Part shown: positions 10,961 through 23,570 of the stretch, in pieces
Layout of the letters: each line of letters starts with the position of its first letter
How positions within the stretch are numbered: position 1 is the stretch's first letter
Assembly: GCA_035582835.1 (NCBI GenBank)
Contig: JAYKAV010002109.1
Coordinates: 1,992,857-2,056,856, forward strand
DNA length: 64,000 bases
Source of the DNA: Phoebastria nigripes
Taxonomy: Eukaryota; Chordata; Aves; Procellariiformes; Diomedeidae
Direction of reading: 5' to 3'
Translations under genes and position numbers: made by a program
Notes under the pieces: model-generated
What the model was told of the DNA's origin: nothing
Seen by the model: only the letters and a program-made list of their open reading frames with translations
Databases searched by the model: none

Positions 10961-13900
10961 AGTCACCTGTCTATCCAGAAATCTCCAAAATCTCCAAGAC
11001 ACCAAGAACCAGGTCTGGCCTCACCCCTGTCAGCAGCCCCAGCAGCAATCCCTTCTGGACCTTACCCTACTCATTTGCACATTATCTGGAGCCTAACCAA
11101 AGACTTATGATGATGGGCAAACATGAAAGTTAGGTGCCCTTTGTGCTATTCTCCCTTTCGGCAATTTTACCCTACCAGACACCCTATAGTATGTTGACTT
11201 TGCAATGTTCCATGTTCTCTGGAGTTGGGAGCTCAGATCGATAGAGGAAGGACAAAAAGTGGGAACATTGTCTTTGCTGGCCAGGAACGGTTACCAACTT
11301 AGCAGTATGAGTTCCTCCAACGGCTAAGGGAACCTGATGTTCTTAAGTCACTTTAGCTTTTCTGACCACTAAACATCCATTTGGATGATATGTTGCCATC
11401 TTAGCCTAGGAATCAGCTTGGTTTGCCAGATCCTTTGGAAGAAGACCTCTTGCTGACAGCCACCCGCAGAGATTTCCAATGCTGATCTGCTCTGCCGTGA
11501 TCCGTTTTCCTACTGGAGACTAAACTAAACTGAGCCACCGAATGTCAACGTGAGCTACCAAAGAATCTGCCCCATCAAAGAAATTTGCATAAAGTTAAAG
11601 TCATATTCTTGCTAACAAAACACTAAATTAGTATTTAACTGTTTGTCTGCTGGTTGTACACACACATCTTTACTCTTTGGGGCTTGTTTTTTTTTTCATT
11701 ACAGAAACTTGGGCTGCACAGTTTAGATCCTGCATTATCTCAATGTCAGTAAGTATCATCTTTTCCTAAAGAAAAAGCATGCCATATTGCAGTCAACCTA
11801 AGTCATAACTCAAGACAACACAATCATGTCATAATATAATTTTATACAATGAGATTGTATCTGTTGTTATCGAGGGTCATTGAATTCCGTCTGTCAGTGT
11901 TATGTTATTGAATAGGTTCAAGTAATAGTTTGTGCTGATTATCAGAAAGTATGTTTAAAAACTGTCACTATGTTTATATCCTTCAGGGTTGCATTTGAAT
12001 TATGCAGACAAACAGGATCAAGCAGTGTAATGCAATGAAGTACAATTCCTGATAGAAACTGCAGAATAAAGTTTATAAGAAATTTGCTGGGAAAAAAAAA
12101 AGGGACTTTGTACATGCTGGCTCTGTTTTAAATGTAAAAGACTGGATATACATAAAGCACATTTAGATTTCTTGGCGTTAAGCATACAGTGTATTCCCAG
12201 ATGAAAAACAATGACCAAAAAAGAAAAGGTTCATTATCCATTGCGAAAAGTTACACATGAGCAAGAATAATTTTTTACAGGTGTATTAATTTGAATTTCA
12301 AAAATATTCAAAAAATTATTCAAACCCATCAGGTCAACATGGTCAAGGAAAACATTTTTTGTGGACAAAATTCATGTAAACTGCCATCTGCAATTTTTAA
12401 TTATGCAATAAAAAATTTCCTAGCAGTGAGTAAGAATGTAAACCACATCATATTTTTTCCTAACTACCTAATTTTTCCATTTTAATATACAATTTAAAAT
12501 TCATTGCATCTTAGTTAATTAAATAAATTATCCATTTGGAAAAAAAGACAGTTCAGTGTGCCTACTGGAGCTGAACNCAACAGCGCCAGTTGCAATTGTA
12601 TATTTTGATTTGAATAATGTTTTGTTTTCATATATTTTCTATTAAGAATATTTTAGTCATGTTCCTATGAATGTGCTCACTTTTTCACGGGCAATTTTTA
12701 AGTAACAACATAATGAACACTAAGGAAACACATATTATGTACAAATTTATTCTCTTGGCTGTTTGGCTTAGATAATATACTACAGTATAATGAGAAAAAG
12801 CACTAGCACTCCCACTAGGTTTCCGGTAAAGATACTGCACTTTGGTTAAGCACTTGATTTTTCTTTTGCTGGTAAGGTATCACCATCTTGTTCAGCAGAA
12901 TTTCGAAGAGTCCTTTCTAATTGCTATTTTCTAATGATAACTGTTTTCCTAAAAATAACACAAAGTTATGTATTACCTTGCTTAGAGAAATTTTTAAAAA
13001 AGATGAAAATTCAGTCATCTTCAGGTTTTATATAAGCAAAAACAGATCTCGTTTGGGGTACACGATCATAGTCTCTGTCTGGATAGTCATATTTACTTAC
13101 GCAGAACACCAAATGAATTCAAGTGCACGTACTAATAGTTCCCAAGATAACTTTGAATCTAAATACATTTCTATAGTAGATATATTGAGGATAGAATGGA
13201 ATTAGAGAGCAAAATGCCTGGAAGCATTCTGGTAATACTCACACAACTCCTCTTTCCTCATTTCAGCTATCTATTAATAGTCTAGAAAAGAGATTATTTG
13301 GAATAGTTATGGAAACACAGCAACTGATCAACCTGGAAATTACATATTTGGAATAACTCCTGAACAACCACCCAAAAAGTACCAAAATGGATGCTTTTGC
13401 ATGGTCAATAAAAATTACATTATACCTGACTTTCTAAGCTTGCAACTTGAAATAATATTCAAGGAAAAATAAACTCCCTCACAGACAATTGCAAAAGAGG
13501 AAAAAACAGACTAAGACGTGGAAGTGAATTATTTGCTTTGATTAGCACACAAGATGAGAGGTGGTCCTCACAGTCCTACGTCACACCAGCCAATTCATCA
13601 CAACATCACACAGTTCATACTTCAGAGTAACAGACATAAGCACAATGTGCATTGACATTGAAAGGAGGTGGAAAACTTTGCATTCTCTTCATATAAACTC
13701 AAAGGGAAATATCAAGCTGAAAAACTACATTACATATAGAAGATGGTGGTATGGCTGTTAAGAGAGGATTTTTCTTTGCATTTGCACAGCAAGGATGTTT
13801 CAGCCTAATGCATTAGATTCATCTGTTTTGTTGAGTCCAGCTAATGGGATGAAGATAAAGTGACTTCCAGGCAGAAAACCTTGTTAATCAAAAACAATTT

Positions 13901-15140
13901 GGGCCACTTGTACATGTTGTTCTGACTTTCTGACTAGGCACTTCCATTTTTCACAAGAAACGCACATGCACGCAACAAAAAAATTACCGCAGATTACATT
14001 TCATTTTTGGACAGCTACTCATAGACTGAGTATGTTAATGTTTTTATCTGAGATATCACCTACAGACAGATTTTTTTCTCCCTAAAACAAGAGCCCCTTA
14101 TCTTTGTGAAAGACTTCTTTCTATTTTAAAGGCTATTTCCAAGATGTAGTTATAAATGGATTCACTTCTTGATACATTTTGCAGAAATTTGTGTAACCTG
14201 ATTGCCTACTGGAAGCCAGGTTCACATCCTGGAGAGAAGAAAATCTGAAGAAAATCACCTAAAACTGTGCTTAAAGCAGAATAATTTTGCATGCTGTGAA
14301 TGCTTGTGGTACCTTAATGATTGGTAGCTTGACAGTTTTAATACATTATCTTAGGAGACAAGGTGGAGGACTGTGCCACCACCGAGGCAGGCACGAGAAC
14401 GGAGTAAGTGGCCAACAAGCATTTTGATCTCTTTGGAAATGTCATCTTTTCCACAAATTATTAAGATTGTATGCCACAATAAAAGACACTCGGGAGGAGA
14501 GAACGTTAATATTAAAAAACCAAGCAACAATAACTAATGAAGCATTCTAATGTTTGCAAGTGAGAAGTAAACGTAAATTTACCAGGGAATTTTATTAAAG
14601 TAAAAGCAGAAAGGTGTCGAAGGCAATATCTTGCATTTGTGTAAAATGCATAAATTAATGAATTCTTTATGGAAGCCTTTTTCATTCTGATTAATAAATC
14701 CTTTCTTACCGTTACAGCCCAAACAAAACCATTAAGAAAAGAGCCAGGCCATATGTCCTCCTTTACCTGTTTACATAGTCCCCTGCTTTGCTCTTACAGT
14801 GTATTTACATTTAATTATGAGGTCAGAGTTAACACCTTATCACTGTATCTATTCTACTGCTAACACTTCACTTATGTTTAAACAACACATTTTTCCTAGA
14901 ATGATGCACCTATTAACATACTGGTATTAGGGCCAGCATCCTTGAACAGAATATTAAACGCCACCACCTCTGAAGCCCACCTTCTACTTGGTGCCACTGA
15001 GTTGAGTTCAAGCAGCACGCTTTTTTTATAGCCTTAGATAAGTGTAGCGGTTGCAATTGTCTCCTCCATTTCTACAGCTGGCAAAAGGAGTCCTCACGCT
15101 GTGTAGTATTTGGGGCATATATGCCTGGTTTTAGCTGCAG
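10961..15140. other. Long AT-rich stretch, no gene recognised
   Basis: Mostly unique AT-rich DNA. It holds a short A run at about 12091-12101 and two well-formed acceptor-donor pairs on the plus strand: 11705-11748 (listed separately) and 14355-14403, which is bounded by TTAG and GTAAGT and encloses 49 bases open in its first frame. No coding family, RNA gene or transposon was recognised. The frame at 12921-13205 (94 codons) has AT-rich codons and no domain signature. Confidence 0.5.
11705..11748 (+). other. Candidate short exon, unrecognised
   Basis: A strong acceptor (a run of T, then CATTACAG ending at 11704) and a near-consensus donor (GTAAGTATC from 11749) enclose 44 bases. Frames one and three are open; frame two has a stop. 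The first frame reads KLGLHSLDPALSQC, which I do not recognise. A length not divisible by three would shift phase. It may be a microexon, a non-coding RNA exon or chance; pairs this good also occur randomly in long introns. Confidence 0.2.
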
Positions 15141-15510
15141 TCCCGTGCCACAGCCCCGCTACTGCCGTGGCAGCGGGGACGTGTGGCTCAGCACAGCTGG
15201 CAAAGAGGCATCACGTTCCGCGGCGTGATTACAGAGAGACAGGCACTGCCTCGCCATCGGGCTTGGGCTTGTTCCTGAGTGAAAGCAACGTATCGCGCAC
15301 CTCCTTGGCAATACCTTTTTGATAGATGTCGGCACGGAGCGGTGCTCGGCCAAGGCCACCCTGGAGGTTGCAAGGGATGAGGGTGGTCAGTGCTCCAAAA
15401 GGAAATCAGGACAGTGGGAAGNGTTAACAGGTCAACAGAAAAATGCTCCAAAACACCAGTTTCTGAACGGCCCCGCCGGAGGCGCGCACACCAGCTACNG
15501 CGTCTGATGA
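15141..15510. other. CpG-rich patch
   Basis: About 18 CpGs lie between 15143 and 15350, including a CCGCGGCG core near 15219 and TCGCGC near 15293, followed by a smaller cluster at 15468-15504. Several overlapping frames are open on both strands (15110-15322, 15159-15359, 15188-15451), the expected effect of GC-rich sequence; none carries a family motif. A T-rich segment follows at about 15510. Confidence 0.5.
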
Positions 15511-18500
15511 ATTTTTTTGTCTATTTTTGTCTTGTTCTTTTTGAACAAGAGCACGGTGCAGTTTATGCTTTGCTGTCTAGCAGTAGCTCACAGCACTAAA
15601 TCTCTACCCCCTTTTACACGTCGACACCTGTATTTGCTTTAATTTCTCTTTGTCCTTGTTCTTGGGAAGCAGAAAGGCTGTGTTAAGGCAGGCCAGTGTA
15701 CAGCAACAGCAGATTAACAGAGCCTGCCTGTGCCCTCTTTCCTGTGCAAATTCAGACAAACCAATTGTCAGATTGTCCATGTTCATCTAGACATGCGTGA
15801 AACTCTGTTTAGTCTGGGGGTTTAGATCTCCATCTGTTTATGCTTCCTCTATACTAGGTTAAAATCTCCGAGCAAAACTAAAAATCTGCTTGAAGAGGGA
15901 GTAAAGTCAGTCAACAGAAAGTTTTGCACAGTTTCAAATGAATTATTAAATCACTTTCTGGAGTCCGCAGAAAGAAACCCAAAACTGCCCTTGGGATTTC
16001 AAACTCCAGTGAACTTGCTCAGCGCTCTGCATCCCTAACAAGTCTTGTAATCAGACCAAGGGGCTTCTTTGTGGACCTTTTTTTTTCCACCACTCTAGTA
16101 AACACATCTCTCTTTATCCCACTTACTTTTGTTTGCATGGTCCATGTATTTCTTTATCTGTGTTTTCAAATGCTGTTAAGCTCCCCTCAGTATTTCTGAA
16201 GAAAGTCTGAAACTCAGTAACTCGGTATTCCCGAGGCAACCTGCAATAACAACAGGCACAGGATTGTAAAGGATACTTGGTCAGGAAAGGGATTTCATTT
16301 CTAGTGGGCAATTGCAAACAACAAGGGAAATATTATTTTTTTAAATTAAGATAAATACCTTAATGGTGTGCTATTAAAATAATGTGCCCGACTTACACAG
16401 ACCTAAAAAAAGAGGCCGCTATCAAATTTTTTCTCTTTAGGGATACATTCCTGTTACCAGTAGGGGAANGTTAATCACACTGCGACTGCCTGTTGGAGTT
16501 GCACTTCAAAAACGGTCCCTTTGTCCCCATCCATCCTGTGCCCCAGCGCTGGAAGCCTCTCCTCGTCACGCCCGCGCCACCGCCTCCCAGCTCCTCTCCA
16601 ATGGCCACTTCATCACCTGGATACAAGAAGTAGGATGCAACTTCTTCTCTCCTTAACCCTGGTAATTTAGTTGTTATACCATCCCGAAACCACTGTACGC
16701 ATCCGTAAACACCATCCACTGCACTGCGCCTGAACGGGCTGCCTCCCGCACCCCCCTGCCCTGCCCAGCGCGGTGCCTCATACGGGAGCTTCTCTAGAGT
16801 AAGTAGCGCAAGGCTAATAATGGTACAGGGTTAGACCAGCTAGAGAAAAAAACCAAGAGATGAGCACAAAGAATTGCATTTCTGTGAGGAGCCAGAGCGG
16901 CACATTGACCTCAAGCACGGAGAGATGCAAAGCCAGCACTGCGGGTTACGTGAAATCCCATCGAGATTTCGAGCACACCGAGAACACCTCCAGGTTTGTG
17001 GGTCAATATGTTGGGGCAAGACTGCCATGGTAAAGCCTGTCATACACCTGCACAGTTCTCATTTAGCAGGTGGGCCTCCAGATATAAAAGAAAATAAATA
17101 ACCAACACTGAAAGCAACANTCCTGTCCTCTATTCTGCAGGTCACATTACTTATATACACTAAGTAAGGCAATGAGAAAATAATGACATGCAATAGAGTT
17201 AAAAGTGAATGCCTTCATCCTTTTGTTGTTTATCAGTTAACAAAATGACATTATAGAGATGCTTTATGTATTTATTGAAAGGGGAGAAACATCTATCAAA
17301 GCTCATTTTCGCTATTGTTACTGCCATCAGACTTGTTCTCCTCTGCCATGAGCTGGAACAGGACTGTCAGTGAGAGATGACTGATATAGGCAAATGATTT
17401 TGCATCGTTTGAGATACATACAGAAATATAATCATACCCAAGGTCAAACATTAGAAAAAGGTTGGGCATTTGGGGCAATGAAAGCAATGCTGTCAGATAT
17501 TGAAATCTCAGCAGGAGATTCAGCTCCATTAAAACTGAATACACAATTACTTTCAGCTTGCTACTTTCCATGCATGTATAACTAGTTTGTTCATCTTGGT
17601 GCCCCCTGTGTTAGTCAGAAAAGGTAAGATTTGAATATTTTGAGGAATGGGTATGATACTCCTTTCACAGGAGTCTACATAAGTGATAAAATGACTATAT
17701 AATATATACGCAACTGGTGAATCACTTCAACAATTAATCTGCCTTGAAAAAGCAGACCTAAGAGATATAAGTAACTGGNTCTGCCCAGGTATCTTTAAAT
17801 TCTCCGCAGGTACTTGGCTGACTTTACGTGAGTGGCCTTCCAGAAGATGCTCCTTTGGTGACCAGAAAAAGAAAGGCTCGGCGTGCCCGTTAAGCAGCGC
17901 CNTTGGAGTAGTATGACAAAGAAACAGAACCAAAAGAAAGAAATGAGGAGAAACTAATGAAAGATCATTTNGAAAAAGAATTGTAAGTGGATATTAAAAA
18001 TGGCAAAGGAGGAAGATGACGGGAAGGGCTTGTCTCAGCTTGGGGATTGCACAGGGAGTGCGGAGAGAAACTGCTGGAGTTACTATAGTGCGTTCAAATT
18101 TGGGTATTTTCGAAGGCTTCACTAGATATCCATAAATTCTACAGGTATGAGATAAACTCCATGTGCACTTGGCTACTTGTGCTACACTCTGCCTGTTAAT
18201 GCATCTCCGGTGAGACACTGCCGATGTGAGAGACGCCCGACCAGCTTCAAACAACAAGTATTTATGAAAAAATCATCCTCTTAAGGGATGTTTCTTCCAA
18301 ATCTGGGCTTTTTATCCAAGAGAGGGCACTAGCTCAAGTTACCATTCAGGCATTTCAGACTCCTAGATCAGTGACAGTCCAGTATTTAGTGATCTCAGGA
18401 TCAGGCTAAAGAGATAAACCTTCTGATCTTGCCTTAGGAACTAAATAATTCTTGTACTATTGGGGGGATTTCGCATTTTTATCTGCTTTTTTTATTTCCG

Positions 18501-19166
18501 AGAGGCCTACACTGGAACTCAAAAAGTAACCTAATATTAAAGTTCCAAATTTTACAGAAAAAATAAAATCCTAATCATTTTCAACTCACATTTCCACATT
18601 ATTAATGTTAAGAAATTGCACGTGAGATTGAATTATATGGTTATAGTTTCTTGTATTGACGGTAGCCATCACAAATCTTCAGTTTATCTTATTCGTGTAC
18701 TTCATACCATCATGTCCTGATCCACCATTTACAGTTACGAGTATCCGTGTAATGCCAGGAACATACAAATAATTGCATTTACCGTGTGCTTTTGACGCAT
18801 TACCATGCAGAGTTCAAGCAAATTAATTTCTAACAGTACTCCCAAAATTTCTAATTCACACAGAATTTTTCAAGAAGCAAGCATTATTAATAAATAATAT
18901 GGACTAACATTAAATAGCTTTATTATTTATTGAAGTTATAATAAATAAAAAATATCCATGTTGTGCTCCTCAACTATTCCAGTATGATGAGCAGTAAGAC
19001 ACTCATTTACATTCACAGCTGCAAATACCAAAGAAATGTTGGGAACATCATTTCCCTTTCCCTGCTAAAGCATTTGTTCTCCACCTGCAGAGACTGCAAG
19101 GCAATACACTAAATAAAAAAAGTGTTGAATTTGGGATAATTGGGAAACATTATTTCTTTTTTACAG
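15511..19166. other. Non-coding stretch, no gene recognised
   Basis: Unique sequence with a GC-richer segment at 16530-16790 and AT-rich sequence at 18470-18960, where short overlapping TTATTA/AATAAT repeats occur. Minus-strand frames at 16471-16719, 17296-17571 and 17994-18257 have no recognisable domains. No repeat family or RNA gene was found. Confidence 0.5.
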
Positions 19167-19256
19167 ATTTCTACCCATAGAGACTTTTACCTCCTTCTCA
19201 GTTATGGAGTACCTGGACCCATGGACCTACTGCAGCCAGCTTCACCACTGGTGAAG
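19167..19256 (+). other. Candidate 90-bp exon, unrecognised
   Basis: A long pyrimidine tract ending TTTTTTACAG at 19166 and a donor GTAACG from 19257 enclose exactly 90 bases. The first frame is open throughout (30 codons, containing FYLLLSYGVPGPMDLLQP), the second ends in a TGA near its right edge and the third stops early. A length divisible by three with an open frame fits a phase-neutral cassette exon. I recognise no protein family, and no neighbouring exon can be linked. Alternatives are a long non-coding RNA exon or a chance splice pair. Confidence 0.25.
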
Positions 19257-20313
19257 GTAACGTGTCGCTTACTCATTCACTCTTAAATTCCCCAACCGCT
19301 TTGCATGCGGTTCTTCTGCTCATATGTATCCTAAAGCATAAGTAGCAACAGAAAAGATGGTATAAGGCTTTTTGAAATGACCTGTGTCATTCTTTTCTTG
19401 TTTTCCTGTGCAAATAACACCATCCTCCCTAGCCAACATATCTCACTTCATATACTTGCAGCAAAAATTACACCCGCTGTAGGAACATGGCGTGCCACTT
19501 ACTGGAATTAAAGATGCGCCAGGGCAGCGCTGGCAGCCGGGGGATGTTCTCCATGCCAGAAGCCACAGCACAATGTGTTATGAAGATGTGAAGATCCTGT
19601 ACGCACCTAGGCGTCTGGTTTTCTAACAGAAGACGTTTTGCCTCCCTGCAAACCTTGCCTCTTTTATGTCACTACCTGCTCTCCCCCCCCTCACATGGCA
19701 CCTAAGCGGACCAGAACCCTTATGGTTTCCTCGTGCTTTAAAAGAGAAATAAAATGAAAAAATACAGCCTGTCACAGCTCTGTGGTTAACTACACCTTTC
19801 ACATTAGCCTCCTCCAGGGAACACCTCTGGGGTCACGGATCCCCAAACGTCGTCTTTCCCAGGTGTGCACCTGCATCATTCTGCCTGGGGACCACGGTGT
19901 GAAGGCTGAGCTCCCCTTCGAGTCCACTGCANACCACCCTCCTCACGCTGACCCAGCATTTCTTCTTGCCATATCTTATTACAAGACACAAAAATAACCA
20001 TAACGTATGGTTCTACTTCTTTAAAGGCAGAAATATATTTTTGAGAAACATCTCCTAAAAGAACAAACCAGCCCAGCCGTGTAACCCAGCAGCAGCATGA
20101 GAGATACCGGTACACATTCACTTTTCTTAATTCCCGGCAGTGTCTCCAGCCATGTCTCCTGACCCAGCCCATCCCCTTCTTTCTTTGTGAAGCCTCTTGA
20201 GCCAGAACAAGACAACTATTTAATCCTTCTAGTTGGCCAAAGCTCTCTGATTTACAGCAGTTACTCCCTCTCCTCTTCCCTGGGGATTCCAGGAGCTCAA
20301 GTCATGTGCATAA

Positions 20314-20364
20314 ATGTGTGCACATGTACGTGTGTGTGTGTACGTGTGTGTGCATATACATGTG
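20314..20364. repeat. TG-rich alternating tract, Z-DNA candidate
   Basis: Fifty-one consecutive bases alternate strictly between pyrimidine and purine. Most are TG steps, broken by ACG, CACA and CATATACA variations that keep the alternation. Such tracts are the classical sequence class for left-handed Z-DNA and are often length-polymorphic. The tract appears in an open frame (20187-20474) as a CVCVRVC-type run, a translation artefact of the repeat. Confidence 0.85.
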
Positions 20365-21204
20365 AAGGAAAGAGATCACCTAAAGCATTGATAGAGCAGT
20401 CTTTTTTTAATTTTAATTTTATTTTTTACTGCTCCACATGTCCATGGTGTCTAACATATCTCAACGGTCTTTGAAGTTTCCACGCTTTCAAGGTCTCACA
20501 TCTGTCACGCTATCAGTACCCTGCCACAGATGAAAAGAATATAATTATGGATTTAGTGTAATCATTGATTTCTGGGCTCCAAACCATTCAAAGAAAGGTC
20601 ACAAGTCCACATGGCTGCCCCTTAGGAAAAGGATTTGCATCTGACTATTTTATTTAGCTGAAGACACCCCCAATTAAATGTAAAGACTTCTCTTCGGACT
20701 CTGCACCTGAGGCAACTTGAAGAAGATGGATCAATCTTCNCCCGTGCCAACTGTGCCTTATTTGCACCAAGCTGACACGCTCCCACCTGTTACAGGCAGT
20801 AGCAGTGACTTTTTGCTCACGAGCCCCCTTTCATTTGCTAAGGCGGCATCTCCCTTTAGAGAACTGCCACGGCAAGACGTGGAGGACGTGCATCTGAGGA
20901 GCTGCACTTTTGGGAAGGTGGCAGAGCGCCAGAAGATTGTGCCTGAAGCAGGGGAGCTGCTGTCAACCCTTCAAACATTTAACTTACTGCGGTTCTCGGA
21001 GATCCGCAGTGCAGATGTAAAGACATAATTTTGCCCACAGTGTTTGGATTAGCAGTAAATCTACTAATCCAACACAATATCCAAGGGGGCATGGCTAGAT
21101 CTATGGGTTCATAAATTCACACCACTCCTTTTATTATTCTGGGCCCCAGATGGTTTCGAATGGGCACAGGCATAATGAGATCTTGGAAGACATTATTATA
21201 TTCT

Positions 21205-21315
21205 TAGGTCAAAATTCTCAGTCCAATCTCTTTTATCAGGCTCAGAGCCTTTGTGTCCCTGAAGTGCTAATACTTTATGCTGATTGACTATGCAGGCTTC
21301 AGTGGGAGTTCACGT
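21205..21315 (+). repeat. Possible ancient amniote repeat fragment
   Basis: The stretch beginning GGTCAAAATTCTCAG and ending GCTTCAGTGGGAGTTCACG matches in order the motif TCAAATTCTGCTCTCAG...GACTTCAGTGGGAGTT that recurs in archosaur and turtle genomes. The middle is diverged. Family unassigned. Confidence 0.3.
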
Positions 21316-21569
21316 TATTTTTGATACAATTATTATTATTGACAACAAAAACTCCACAAAAAAAGGTCCCCATTTTATATTACTTATGGCATCATACTGT
21401 CTGGAAAATACAATGCCTGAGACCTTCATTATAGTTTTCATAACAAAACAGATGAGAGGGGGAAAAGAGGGCAGGATAAAAGTATTATTTTAGTAACGGG
21501 AAGACAAAGTATGAGCTTGATCATAAAGACTAGTGAGCTTTATAAATGCATCTTTGAACTGAGCAAGGC

Positions 21570-21592
21570 TTTTTTTTTTTTTTTTTTTTTTT
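21570..21592. repeat. Poly-T tract, 23 nt
   Basis: An uninterrupted run of 23 T. It could be the reverse-strand A tail of an old retroposed copy, but no source sequence is recognisable to the left. Confidence 0.9.
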
Positions 21593-22432
21593 AATAAATG
21601 GTTCTTTTTAACCTGGCAGTTGTAAGGAAGTGAAACAGAACAAACTTTGAAAAGTGTGCTTGTCTGAGTCTCCTTACAGCATATCTGGCTGAGAGTACAG
21701 GTGGCCAAGCATAGAAAGTTCCTGCCAATTTCTAAAGTTACACTTTTATCCACTAAACAAGCATCCTGATCCGGGTTACCAAACAGGGCACTCAACAGGA
21801 GCCTCAAAGTGCACATATTAAATATCACTTATTCCACAGCCTGGGCCATCCAGCTTAGTAAAGCTTGATCTAATACTGTTTCACCCTTTTCCTGTGCTCG
21901 CTGAATTTTGGGTAATGGACCTTCCCAGGAGACTACTCTCAGAAAGTATCTTCTTGTAGAAGAGTAGATGCACATGCTTCTGTTTTAAAAAGCACATGTT
22001 CAGCACATTTCGCTTTTGTGAAATGGAATATGGTTTAAGTTTGTTTCAATAAAAAAAGGGATTCTGCTGGAAGGACTTATGTCAAAGTGCAAAAGGTTTT
22101 ATACACAATGAATAGATTTTTTTTTTTCCCCCCTCTTGAGGGCCAAAGAGGAGACACTAAAATGAAATCTTTCTGCCACAATAGCAGTTGCTGTTTTACA
22201 CACAGAGAATCTACAAGGCAGCTTGTTATGAATTCTCCATCTTTGTATTTGTTTTGGATTAGACTGATTTAATCTAAGAGTCACATCAAGAAAGCCAGAC
22301 CTTGTCTTTAATGAGAAACTTAATATGTATTCACAGTAAACACTCTAAATGTCAAAGTTTAATGGACAGTATTCAAAGGCCATTATTATAGTAACTATGC
22401 TTTTATATCGGCATGGCTGATGAGTAATTCTT

Positions 22433-22807
22433 TTAAAGGCACTCTTCAAAAAAAATCAATATAAATGCCAAATAATAAAAGTAAAATATCCCTAGAGTGC
22501 ATCTTAATACAAAAGAAGGACAGTAACAAAAACCTACATAACTGGTGGATCCAAAAATCAAGCCTTGGCAATGACTATCAACATGAAAAGAAGTATGAAT
22601 TGTATGAATACCGTGCCAGGTATGAGCGAGCACTGTGAACAGAACAAATTTGTATTCAGCCTTCTTGTCCCCTGAGCTAGTGTCTAAACCCACATCAGCA
22701 TCGGCCTCCCTGAGCTCAGCTGTTCCCTGCTCTGTGCTATCTTCCTTCAGGTCCTTCTCATCCAAAGAGACGTTAACCGCCTTCATACAGTATATAGACA
22801 TACGCAT
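22433..22807 (-). other. Unrecognised open frame with coding-like first half
   Basis: The frame is 124 codons from ATG. Its first half is acidic and hydrophilic (MKAVNVSLDEKDLKEDST, later ADADVGLDTSSGDKKAEY) with fairly GC-rich third positions, unlike most frames here. The second half becomes AT-rich and rich in aromatic residues, as in non-coding DNA. That change of texture at about 22620 would fit a coding exon that ends inside the frame, but I see only weak donor candidates there, and the upstream acceptor (ending CTCCTAG) has a poor pyrimidine tract. I do not recognise a protein family. It could be a lineage-specific exon, a decayed retrocopy or a chance frame. Confidence 0.18.
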
Positions 22808-23399
22808 CCCCTAGGAGTAATTTCCCCAAATCTTAGCGCATAATTTAAAAATTCCGCATAGCAAAACTTAACAGAGGAACCTTATTCTTTTAATAAAAAC
22901 TCCCATCTTATTAACAGGAGCCTCTTCCATAGGTCTTCCAATATGCCTTCTCCAGCTCGCTTCCCCGGGACTTCGGAGCAAGGCACAGGGTGGGGGTGGG
23001 CTGGGGTGGAGAGCTTGGCCCAGCAGTCTTGCGAGAGTGCTGGGATCATTTTCACTTGAGCTCTGACTAGACTGTGCTGATTAAAACCAGTATCTCAATC
23101 TGCTCTCTTCTCAATAACTCCCTGCACTGTCTCATCCATCCTTTGTCCAAACACATAAAAAGTTTCCTGCATTTCCGTACACACTTTACGTCCATTATAT
23201 CACGGCCTATTTGCAGACCTATGGTGGACACATTCATTTTTTCAACAGTATTTGAAGAATGCACATACAGCGGTTTCATAAAGATCCTTACACATATTCC
23301 AGCATGATTATTGTTCACTGAAACAGACGGTGGAAAAGCTCTGGTGTGCTTGAGTGAAGATCTGTCTTGATCTGGAAGGAATTGCTTCACAGGCTTTGA

Positions 23400-23570
23400 T
23401 TTTGTGACTAATGTATGACATCATGATATTTATCGAAAGCCTGTTCAAGCAGGCTCAATTTTTATTTGCAGTCATGGATATGTCTACCAATTTAGAGACG
23501 ATTTTATTTAATTGCATTTAGAATCAATTAAAACATGTCATTTATACGGAATGATGTAGCAACCAAAAGC
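23400..23570. promoter_or_regulatory. Enhancer-like block with small inverted repeat
   Basis: Unique AT-rich sequence with a six-base inverted repeat, AGCCTG (23438-23443) and CAGGCT (23450-23455) around a TTCAAG spacer, a TGACATCA CRE-like core near 23417 and TTAATTGCATTTAG near 23508. There is no coding frame. The motif mixture resembles developmental conserved non-coding elements, but that is inference. Confidence 0.3.

Larger units (their letters stand above)
20440..22430. other. Non-coding stretch with poly-T run
   Basis: Unique sequence with a 23-nt T run (21570-21592) and an old repeat-like scrap at about 21205-21315. The frame 20717-21028 (103 codons, plus) is interrupted by an ambiguous base and has no family signature; the minus frame 21490-21828 is read across the homopolymer. 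Neither is called as a gene. Confidence 0.5.

Noticed and set aside
18880..18960. AT-rich TTATTA/AATAAT strings as a structured element
   Set aside because: The matches are imperfect and expected in sequence of this composition.
20187..20474. Cysteine/valine-rich plus-strand frame
   Set aside because: The CVCV pattern is the translated TG repeat, not a cysteine-rich protein.
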